Shown in pieces: positions 21,520-31,642 of a stretch of 64,000 nucleotides of DNA. Position 1 is the first letter of the stretch, and each line of letters begins with the position of its first letter. Below the pieces are notes generated by a model. That model did no database searches, had not been told where the DNA came from, and saw only the letters and a list, made by a program, of their open reading frames with translations. This DNA comes from Lentinus brumalis. Taxonomy: Eukaryota; Basidiomycota; Agaricomycetes; Polyporales; Polyporaceae. The stretch spans positions 372,001 through 436,000 of the forward strand of contig MARA01000024.1 in the NCBI GenBank assembly GCA_001792895.1, written 5' to 3'. The translations under genes were made by a program, and so were the position numbers.

Positions 21520-24500
21520 TCACCGCGCCGCCTCAACAACCTCAGGAGCAGCCTTGCGACGACGTTTTGGTCTCTCGGACGGCTCATCCTCCGGAGGGAC
21601 ATCTCCGTTCTCATCAGTCCCTTTCTGCTTGATGCCACGTCCACGAGCACGCTTGCGCTTCTTCGGCAAAACCTCCTCTTCCTCATTCGAACCGTCGCTC
21701 TCCACATCATCCGGCTTGTACGCCGCCATGTCGGGCCCGAGTTTCCTGCCCCGCCGTGGTTGGAGTCTGCGACCTGCCGTTTTCGGGGGCGCAGAGCCGT
21801 TGCCGTTGGCTGCTGGGGCCTCAGACGGTTCGCCCTCAGCTTCCTGAGCCTTTGGCTCGGCGTCCGCATTACCCCCTGGCTCGGGGTGCCTCTCCTTGGC
21901 GCGCTTCGGGGTGGCATATCCTCTTCGTCGTCCTCGAGGTCGCTGAGGTCGCTCCCAGAGAAGGACGCGCTGGTTGCCGCACTGCCCCGCTGCGACAGCT
22001 TGCCAGCGTGGCTCGCGGAGCTGCCAGCGGTCGACACTGACGCCTGCGACGGCGGTGGCATGGCGCTTGAAGCCTTCGCAGCGTCCTTGGAGCGACCGAA
22101 GGTATTGCTCGACAAAGTTCGTGCACTTATAGACTCCCGCTGGGCCCGGGTGATAGTGTCTGCCTGCGTCGGACGCGCACGCCGCCTTTGGTACTTCACG
22201 TTATCTCCGTGCTTCGGCAGGTAGTACACCTCGTTCTCCCTGAGCAAGTCCACGCCGACAAGCTGCCGAAGGACGCCGAGGAGGTACGACGACAGGTTGA
22301 GCTTCTCAACGTAGGGCAGCAGCTTGTCGAGGTCTTTGCTGTCCACGTTGCCGTGATCCAGAATATGCTCTTCCTTCATGAGCTCGCCATTGCCGAGCGA
22401 ACAACCTGGGACTGCGAAGTGGACCCGACGACCGTGCCCCGAGCGAGGAATGCTGATCGTATGGTAGCGACAGTTCGCTCGCGTAACGGGAGAATTTGAG
22501 CTAGCAGCGGATGCGACGGACGGACGGGAGACCAAAGTTGGCTGCAGCGATAGCGTCCGTTTCGCAGGCTGAGACGGCGCGGGTTCAGCTGACGCCGCTC
22601 GCGAAGATTTTTCGCTGGCATTCGAAGGAGGCTTCGAAGCTTGACGGTGGGGGGCGAGAGGGAGTGGGGCTGGGGTCGGGGCAACCGATGCGACTGGAGC
22701 AGCTGGAGCAACTGGGGCAAATAAGCGTGCGCCATGGTGGTGACGGAGGATACCGCCATCGTGGCGCACCGGTAGCATCGGCTGGTCGTCGTTACCAAAT
22801 AGAGTGCGGATTGTAGTCGGCGACGGTTGAGACAGGCCAGAATACGCGCTCGGGGCGTTTGAAACGACCGACGACTCGCGGGATGACGCGCGGCTGTCCG
22901 GGATGAGAATTTCCTGGGCCGCCGCGGAGGAGCCTCCCGAAGAAGCCTCGCTGGCCACGGACGCGGCGTCCTCGTCATCAGACTCTTCACGTCGCTTTCC
23001 CTTGCCCTTGCCCTTCTGGGACTTGGGAACGGGAATATCCAATGCTTTGCCCTCGTCAAGCGACTTGGCCGTCCTGGACCTCAAGAGCCTCGTTGGTTTC
23101 TCAGTCGGAGGCGACCTGCGTTTACGCTTCAGCGGCCTGCTATCGTCGTGATTCTCGTCCACCGCGATTTCTTGAGAAGCGACAGGTTCCGTATCCGGAG
23201 AAGCAACTTGTTCTGTCTCTTGCGACGCAGCGGGTCCACTCTCCTGAGAGGCAACGACTTCCGTTTCCTGAGAAGCAGTGGGCTCCCCTTGCTCGACTGC
23301 AGGCTCCGTGGGACCAAAGACTCCCACAACACCGTCCGTCACAGCAGTTTCTCTGAATATACTGTGAGTAACAGTCGTTGGCGACGCACGCGATACGTAC
23401 TTGTCAGCGGAAGAGGACGCGATTGAGTCATGATCGTCGTCCAGCGCCTCCTGTGCGAAGTCATGTTCCTGTGGGACGTTGGCAGGGTTCTTGACTATGA
23501 ACGGGTCGTCATCGTCCTCGATGGGACGGACTGGTAAGGTAATTCCCTCCGTAGTAGCAGGCGAGCTTTCGCCACTTTCATCTTCCGATGGCACGTAATC
23601 CGGGTCGGGTTCGCCTTCAGCGTCGGCGTCTCCGTCGGTGGAGGGAGTTCCTTCGCGCTGAGCCTCGCTTGTATCAATCTCGGGCTGGACGTCAGCGGTG
23701 TGGACCTCGTCCGGCTGGATCTCTGCCACCTGGACCTCTTCCGTCTGAGCCTCTTCCGGCTGAGCTTCGGAGTTCTCCTCGTCAGAAACCTCCAAGGCCT
23801 CCGGGGCGGACACCTCGGTCAGAGGAAGCGGGACCAACTCATCTCGGGGAGCGGCATCCACCACGTCCCTCTGATTTGTTGAGGCCTCCTCCGGTGCAGC
23901 TATCACTCGCTTAGTGTATGTTATGCATTGAGGCGCCAGGAGAGCTCACCTTGGCGCTGAACAGGACCCGTGCTCGAGACATCGTCCTCGGCCTTGTCGA
24001 AGGTATCCTCTGCAGAAGTCGTCTCCTCAGCGGGCTCAGTAACCTCAACCACAGGCAACTTGTCCCCGGTGACTTCTTCCGGCTGTCCCGGCTCTTCCTC
24101 CACAATATCACCGTCCGCATCTGCATCACCTTCGGCAACCGCCTCCTCCGGCTGGAACTCAGGCGTAATAGAGCCTGCAGTAAGCGGTGTGAAAAGTCCG
24201 CTGGGAGTGTGCGCGATGCCGTTCTTGCGGAGTAGCGGGAACAAGGCAGCATGTGCGGGGATGGAGACAGTCTCCGACTCCTTTTCGCCACTACTTGACG
24301 CGATGGAGTCGACTGGAGATGCAGGAGACACGGGGGATGCAGGAGAAGTTGGCGTAGGAGCAATGCTGGCGGGATCAGGAACTGTAGGGTCTGCGGAAAC
24401 AGGGGCTGGAAACTCGGCTGCAGACTCGGCGGCCGCTTGAATGTCCACATGGACGGAGGGAGCCTTGACAGCCTCCGTAGGCGCCTCAGACGACTCCGTT

Positions 24501-26775
24501 GCAGGTAATTCGTGATGCAACAATTCTCCTGGAACAGGAGAACGCTCCGGTTCCTGTGAACGATACAATTTGAGTTGTAGCCAATGGTCAAGTCATTCAG
24601 ACATACCGCTGTGCGCCTGCCTTCTGTTGCGGCTTCTTCAACTGAGTATTCCGCCAAGAGGACGTCAAAATCGTCGCCCGACACAGACACGACGTCAAGC
24701 TCGACTGACGTCGTCGCAAGCGGCACATCGTCGTCGTCATCCTCAACCTCCTCCACAACGACGTCCGGCCCAGGCGCTTGTCTGTCCTCATTAGAGTGCT
24801 TTTCGTCATCCACCTCATCTTCGGGATACTGCAAAAGCTCGGAGGCTTCTGCGATCTCGGCGTCATCCACAGCAGGCTGCTGGTTGTGTGGTCGTTCATC
24901 ATCGCCGTCATTCGACGCCAAAGGAGGATCCGGGAAGCGCTCGCCACGGCTGGGAGGAAGATCACCAAAGTCCAGCTCGTTGGGACCTACAGGTTCAAAG
25001 CCACGAGGCAAGTCGAGCGACGACCCCGAAGGACCCATGTCATACAGGCTGAAGTCGGTGTATTCGACGAAGGGTGCCTGCTCGTCAACGGCGTCACCTG
25101 CGATGGCTGGCGCTTCCGCCGCTTCAGCTGGGCCGGCTTCATCGTCCTCGTCGTCGCTGATAGCGATGATCTCGCTCTGTTCGTCGGCGAGGTGTCCCGC
25201 GCCGGTGGCAATCTTTCCTCGAAACGCGGGTGGCCAGTTCCAGTTGACGTGTCTTGTCAAGTGTGTGGAGGGCGGCGAGACAGGGGCGTCGGGGCCATCA
25301 GCTGGAGTGTCATCGACAGCATCGACCGACGCATTTTCAGTCGGACCTTGCTTGATATCAGCATAGAGATCATCATTGGAGAGGTCGCCGACGGGACCAG
25401 AGGTTTCGTCGACTTTGGGCTTCGGGGACTCGTCAATCGGCGAGGTGATGCCGGGAATGTAGAGCTTGTCCTCGCGGGCGTGAGGTGGGATGGCGTCGCA
25501 TTCTCCAGCGACTCCGGGAGGACATCTCCGCCAGAATAGAAGTCCTCCGCATACGTGCGCGGTCCTTCCCACGGATCAGGGATGTCGGGAGGCTGGGCCA
25601 ATTCGTCGTCGACAAGTTCTGTGGCCTAGATAAGTGATCGGAAGAAGAGTAGAAAGACGAACTACACACCGTCGAGGTCTGCTTCTGTCGGCAGAACGTG
25701 CGGGTTACCGCCTTCTATTGCGCCGGCCGGGATGTCGCCGGCCGTATATAAGTCTTCTGCGAACTCCCGAGGTCCGGTCCATGGGTCTTGGATGTCGACC
25801 TCTGCCTCCGTAGCCCGAGGTGGAAAAGCTGCAGTGAATGTGGTTAGCATGCACTCGAAGATATCGGACACGCCACTGAAAGTACTCACGTTCAGCTTCC
25901 TCTTCGACTTGCTCCTCATCTTCCGGCTCTTCTTCCTCATCATCTTGAAGGACGCGTGCTGGGGCAACGATGTCCGGCTTACGTGCAAAGCGCGGTGGAA
26001 GAGCGCGACGTGCTGAAACTTGCTGTTGTGCTTCTTCCTCCTCGTCGGAGTCGAGTATCTCAGTCACTTCGTGGGTGAAAGACGGCCCAGGAGCAGGGCT
26101 GCTACGAGCCTCATGGTCGGAATCCTCGGAACCCGCGTCGCTGCCAGCAATATCTTCCTCGTCCTCATCCAGGGGAGTCAGTTCTCGGACCTCCTCGTCA
26201 GAGCCTAGCTCGCTGCCCTCGGCTTCCTCGGCTTCCTCGTCGTACACCGGCGCAGGGCCAGCAATGGCCTCTTCATCGCTGCTGCCTGCCTCCTGTCCCT
26301 CCTGTCCCTCCTCGTCATCCGAAAGCAGGTCGATGACCTCAGCCTCGCGCTGTCTAGGCGCCTCCTCTTCGTCCTCCTCGTCCTCGCTCGAACTCCCGTA
26401 CTCTTCCTCGTCCTCAGACGCACCATCCCAGCTACCCTCTCCATTCTCTTCGCCCTCAAAGTCCTCCTCCCGTGCACGTTCCTTCCCTTTGGCCAAGCGA
26501 CGTGCCCGCACCTCGGCGAACGAGTCTTCGAAGCCGTCTTCCTCCTCCGCGTCGTTATCCTCCGCGTGCGCTGTTGGAGTAGGGAGAGCTGGTGCGTCGT
26601 CGCGTCCCAAAGCGCGTTTCAACGCGCCGGTAATGTCGCCGATCCACGCGTCGAACTCGGGCTGCGTGAACTTGTCATACGGGTTTTGGATGGGTGCGCG
26701 TGGTAGTCTCCCAATGCTTCGAGGCGTTGAATGGGGTGCCGCTGGGTAACGCGGATTCGAGTATGGAGCCGCCAT
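21520..26775 (-). CDS. Large acidic, disordered protein, probably nuclear; function unknown
   Basis: Starts MAAPYSNPRYPAAPHSTPRS at 26775 and runs through several exons to about 1,600 residues. The first part has a short helical block (QPEFDAWIGDITGALKRAL), then long Glu/Asp/Ser runs. Near 25720-25810 and 25500-25590 are two copies of a repeat (DIQDPWTGPREFAEDLY; DIPDPWEGPRTYAEDFY). The middle is rich in Glu/Pro/Thr with ASQETE-type repeats and basic patches (KRKRRSPP, KGKGKGKRREE). The only folded-looking part is near 22190-22450: YHTISIPRSGHGRRVHFAVP then LNLSSYLLGVLRQLVGVDLL. It ends in nuclear-signal-like basic clusters (KKRKRARGRG) and PEVVEAAR. Introns at 25860, 25630, 24580 and 23920 fit well. 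Frame changes near 25500 and 21920 have no intron to explain them. Confidence 0.65.
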
Positions 26776-26919
26776 CGCGTTCTCAACGCGAGAAAGCGGG
26801 AGGTGGAGGTGGAGGTGGTTGCACAGTATGTGAGCGCGACAAGAGCGCGAGCCCACAATAACGGTACTTACTTGATGACGTAAGCCGCTTACTTCATTAT
26901 TTATTCACTTGTTTACTCC
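26776..26919. promoter_or_regulatory. Short divergent promoter between acidic gene and Rex2
   Basis: Only 144 bases separate the two start codons, so the genes must share a bidirectional promoter. No TATA box is evident, which suits housekeeping genes. Confidence 0.45.
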
Positions 26920-28555
26920 ATGTCGGCGCCTGTCCCTCTGCTCCTTCTCCTCGGACTACTTGTTATGCTCAGGACCGTCCTGCGCTCTGCTGGCGTGAAA
27001 AACCTGCGTGGCTCTGTAATTCAGTCTACTCGAACCTTTAGAAGAATGGAGCAGAAGACGCTCGACTGGGCGGCGGGACCTCTGGTATGGATAGACTGTG
27101 AAATGACAGGACTCAATCCGCGCAAGGACAAGTTGCTTGAGATAGCAGTACGTGGTACGCAACTTTACTGTCTGTTGTTAGGGCCAACCGCGTTTGTTAA
27201 GGTTCTCATCACAAATGGCAACCTCGAGGTCGTGGACCAAGGAATCTCGTACATCATCCGCACGGAGAAAGAGCTGCTTGAAGGGTACGTCTACAATTGC
27301 GCTACAGTCCCTTCGCCGTCTTATCTGCAATATAGCATGGATGATTGGTGTCGAACTACACACGGCGCGGTTCGTCCACTGGAACTATGTGTCCGTAGTC
27401 ATGGTAACAGATCTCTTCCTCCAGAGCGGCCTCACGAAAGCATGCATCAAGTCCCCGCACTCTAAGGAGTTCGTTGCGCAGGAAGTGCTCAGTTACATCA
27501 AGAAGTGGGTACCGAGGGAGAAGACTGCCGTCCTCGCAGGAAATTCCGTGCACATGGATCGTGCGTTTCTCGTTGAAGAAATGCCCGAAGTGGTGAATTG
27601 GCTCCACTACCGGTATAGTCCTAGGCCTCCTTCCCAAGAAACAGACCACTCATAAACCTATCTGTGGTCTTCAGCATAGTTGGTGAGTATCAGGTCATAT
27701 GTGACGGACGATTCTTCGGACGAGATCTGGTCACTCCGCTCGAAATGACAGGGTGTGCCAGTCGAACGGCCTCCTGTGAATCTGAGACTTCTCGAGTCGC
27801 TGACCTCCGCAAAGGCACGTTCCAATGCCCTCACGATGGATCGGGTCACCTCGGACTCCAGAACCCTTACGCTGTTTTGCGCGAGGTTTGCTACTAGTCG
27901 TACAGCGCGAATCCCTATACATTTCTCGTTGCGGCGAATCTCAGCGCAGTCGCTCGCCCAGCCTCTCCATCCGTTACCATTCCTTCCTCTCCGTTGTCGC
28001 CTTGTGGTGGAGGTCACGGTTCAAGTCTCAGCTCCAGCAGTCTGGTGAGGTTGGACAGCCTCTCCGAAGTGTTGAAGCTTGAGGACAGTTAATGCCGTTC
28101 TCTCGTGATGCCTTTCGGTAGCCCACATTCTGGCCGGATGGTGTTGCGAGACTGCGTCCGTTTCAATCTCTTTTCGAGGTCGTGACTTCGTCGACCAGAA
28201 CACTTCCATTGATACGGGTATATATCTCGAATGGCTCCTTTACTGACCCGTTGTGACGAAAGATGTCTCCACCATCAAAGAGCTTGCGCGCCGATGGTAT
28301 GTCACCGCCCCGCCGAGTTCACCCCATACAGAACCGGCTCACAGGTATGTTCGTCAGCGCTAGTCTCGCCGTCCTTGCGCTGACCGCTCGACAGAGCGCT
28401 GGATGACATCCAAGGGTCCATCAGAGGTACGCGCCGTTGGCTTAGTTCCGTGGCAGAACTGACTTCGGGCGGTCACAGAGCTAGAGTGGTATCGCAAGAA
28501 CCTGTTTGTGCCACCGAGCTTGGGTCCTATAGTAGAGATAGGTCGCCGTTTCTAG
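26920..28555 (+). CDS. REX2: Oligoribonuclease (Rex2-like DEDDh exonuclease)
   Basis: Degrades short RNA oligonucleotides to mononucleotides, in mitochondria in yeast. The N-terminus MSAPVPLLLLLGLLVMLRTV plus a basic stretch would target it to mitochondria or anchor it; translation could also start at the internal Met before EQKTLDWAAGPLVW. Catalytic motifs: WIDCEMTGLNP (D..E), AGNSVHMDRAFL (D) and HYR-IV-DVSTIKELARRW (H..D). Exons join in phase: DKLLEIA-VLITNGNLE, MDDWCRTTHGA-SGLTKACI, HYR-IV-D, AHR-ALDDIQGSIR-ELEWYRK, ending LGPIVEIGRRF at 28555. The H and D of the last motif are split by an 8-base exon (27675-27682) and a 580-base intron (27683-28262). All catalytic residues are present, so the enzyme should work if spliced. 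Confidence 0.88.
27683..28262 (+). other. Unusually long intron within Rex2
   Basis: A 580-base intron with GTGAGT donor and GACGAAAG acceptor; the other introns here are about 50-70 bases. It has no open frame of note. Near 27712-27752 it holds a word (CACTCCGCTCGAAATGACAG) like those in dispersed repeats known from other genomes. It may contain an old insertion. Confidence 0.6.
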
Positions 28556-31500
28556 GCGAACGACTTTTCCTCCGCCTTGGAAGGCCGTGGTCCGCGTTCT
28601 GAGGGGTCTCCTAGGTCCACCTATAGAAGCAGCCCGAGCTTCTGCTGCCTTACCGATAATCGTCCTGTCCCTCTGTGGAGCCGCCGGTATGTCATTTCCG
28701 CGTGTTGTCACTTTTGTTCGGTATCTTCGTGTATTTGGAAGTTGAACCACACCCGGTCATAATTTGGGGATGGTGCCAGGCACCTGCTACTGCATCCCGC
28801 CTCGCAGACTGCCTCGGCCGACTCTGGAACGCAGGATCGCCCGCTGAGGATATTTTTCGAGACGCCCTCGTTCCGCCCTGTACCTCCCGGGGGAGCGTCA
28901 TCATGATTGGCACTATCACACGACTCGGGTGTCTGTCTATTTGGTTGTTCTGGACGCACGATCCTCTTCAACTGCCCTTTCCGGGAGCGTCGTGGGGGTG
29001 GCCAGCCCCGCAATCCTCCGTATGGCAATCTCGAGCTCTGCTGTGCCTTTCTTGATTGAGTGATGCTTCGACCTCAATTCTCCGAGAAGCTCAGAGTCGT
29101 CATTGATTCAAGGCTTGTGATTCCGAGGTTGAGCCTGCTGGTGGACGAGGCGCGGGCGGAATGTGCTTGCACCCGCGCTTCAATCTATTGCAAGGTCGTT
29201 CTGGAGCTCCTCGAGTGGTGGCGTGCGCAATCTCGTTCCTCGCGTATGTGCTATCCCGGCGGCAGCTGGTGTTCTTTGTGGCCTCGAGGTTTCGTAGACC
29301 GAACGAAAGTGGTCGGTCTGGACGAGTCTCGATGATAGAAGTCGATCTCTGCATCTTGATAATAAACTTGAGCGGAGGTCCGTATGATTGTGCTCCTGAT
29401 GAGTTATAGTCCTCTACCTCAAGGGTCACAGCCTAATTATGAAGTACACTGCTTGTCGGACGCAGACGGGACACTTCCTTCCGATGGATGACGAGTATAC
29501 ATTATTCGTCCGTAGTGACCGGCAGCATAACTCTTGCGAAAGGCTCGATCTCATTATTCTAGGTGCGGCTGGGCCTGTCGCATCCGCTACAATCCGAGAT
29601 TCGTCCCATGGGGAGGACGAATTGAACGTCGGCATCCCCGCTCCTCATGCGGAGGCGCGTGAGAGTCGAGCCCGCCTCGACCTGTGGGAGACGCGTCTTC
29701 GAACGCCACCGACGTCCGGGATGAGAACGCCCTTGTCTAGGGAGATTCCACCGTACTAGAGTCAACGACTACGAACCATCCGTGGACACTTCGGCGTCTC
29801 CTGGCGGTCCAGCATGGTCGAAATCCCTACGGTGTGGACAAGTGACTCGTCGTCGATGGTACCTCGCGCCCGGAGATACTGCGCGTTCATTGCCACCACC
29901 GATCCCGCCGTGTATCGCGCTCACACCCTCTGCTCGTTCGACCGCCACTATTCATCCCAGTGGCGGCGGGTGCAGAGCTAGTCGGCCAGGCTACTCTCCG
30001 TCGCGCCTGGAACGGTTGACAACTCCGACTACGGGAAATTTATCGGTGCGAGCGCACACCATCGTGGACGTCGTGAGTGATGAACTTCTATGGGTCGCCC
30101 GGAGGATCCCAGGTGCGACCGATGTAATTTGTAGATGCGCATCTGCATGGAGAGAATTCCTGCACTAATAGCCGGTAGGTGAATGCCGGTTCACGACTGA
30201 GAATCCTTGTTGTGGATTCCGCTCACTTCATTCTTTAGCTGTCTACGCGCTCTGTACCACCTTGGTACACAGCTCTGACGCTGACAAAGAGGACGGCTGG
30301 TCGTTCTCGCCAAGTGTATACTGTACCACTGAATCGGTATGTGCCAACGAAGGTTCAGTAGGCCCCAGTACCGTTGCCCGCACCAAAAAGCTACGGAGCG
30401 GCGCCATACCATGGAGCGGGCCCATGGGAGGAAATCCGGCACGCGCAGCGGCATCCTAATGAAGGCTGCGACTCGCAGCCCGGTTCCATGGGATGCTAAC
30501 CGTTCGGTTGCAAGCGCGCTCCCACTGCGTCGCGCCATTGACTTGCCATCTGTTCTGCATGAAACCCCGTGTGTGATACACCCCACCGCATGGGAATGCA
30601 AGAGATTGCGTGCCTGGGTGGCGAACGTAGGTGGAAGGCATCGTCCTCATCTTCACATATCATTATGCAGAGCTGTTGACCAACAACTTATGACCGTCCA
30701 GCTCGAGATGGCGAAGCAACTTGACTTCAGGAACTACCGCTGGTAGAGGAACTGCCGGCAGAGTGTTTGTCGTGCAGTGGTTGCTGCCGATTCGGGGCGT
30801 TCTTGCCTCGACCCCGACGGCAGAGGTCGACATGTACCTGGCGATTCGCGAAGCCCGAGCTACAGTGTCGGTGGCTCCAGATGGTATGTCCATGACTTCG
30901 CCTATGGGATAACGCTCAATACAGCTCGCTCTCTGTCGGGCTGAAATAACAAGCTCGGGTCTCGCAGCAAGTGGACGTTGATGAAGACCTGCCATGAGAG
31001 CGCTTGATCCCACGCGCCGACCTCCAGAAAGCCACGTGCAAGCATGCGGTTGGGGCTGCGAGGCGGCTGCAACTTGATCGTACACGACTGGTCCTGGCTG
31101 TCTGCGAGCATGTTGAAGCACGGCACTGCACACTTTGCGAACGAATATCGCGAGGATGCACAACGTCCCAAGTGAGGAGCATAGCCACGATCTGAGATCG
31201 GGCCATTTCGCGAGACGCCGAAGGTTACACGGTAGGTGTCTTCCTCCCACCACCCTCGTCCCTTGCTGATACGGCCAGTGGCGTGCGCGATTAGCTGTGC
31301 GAAACGCGAAGACCTGTCACAGAGATGGCAGCTTCCTCTCTTGCTCACTCCGGGCATGTTCGACGGTTTCCCAAGGTCTTCCCGGGTCCCCGGAGAATGT
31401 ATTCGCGTCCACCTCGGAGTCATCCCGCAGTTTAAAAGACTTCGGCATTTCTCTGGGGTCACAATTGTGCCCGTCATTCAGTTCGTTCCAAGCCGCCAGC

Positions 31501-31642
31501 CTCCTAGGCTCGTGTGCGTTGCCTATTTCCCCCCTCCCCATAAGTCCTTATCATCCAATCTCCTTCCCCGCGGTTCGCCTTGACATCATCACCCCCGCGA
31601 TCCCCGCCCTCGAGCATACCGCTTTACGACTGCTCACGCGAA
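28556..31642. other. Gene-poor 3.1 kb region
   Basis: No protein family recognised on either strand. Minus-strand frames near 30663-31477 are open but have a composition unlike the neighbouring genes and no motifs. There are no terminal repeats or reverse-transcriptase motifs. The last 200 bases are pyrimidine-rich and form the promoter and leader of the TmpA-like gene. Confidence 0.4.

Noticed and set aside
23911..24568. Long Arg/Leu-rich minus-strand frame ending the 553-residue open frame
   Set aside because: It is a shadow of the acidic frame: an intron at 24554-24605 switches to the Glu/Pro-rich frame with normal composition.
24584..25366. Plus-strand Ser-rich open frame of 260 residues
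   Set aside because: It is the complement of the acidic gene (GAG/GAC codons read as Ser); no promoter, introns or domain.
25970..26749. Plus-strand poly-Ser open frame of 259 residues
   Set aside because: It is the antisense of Glu/Asp-rich coding sequence.
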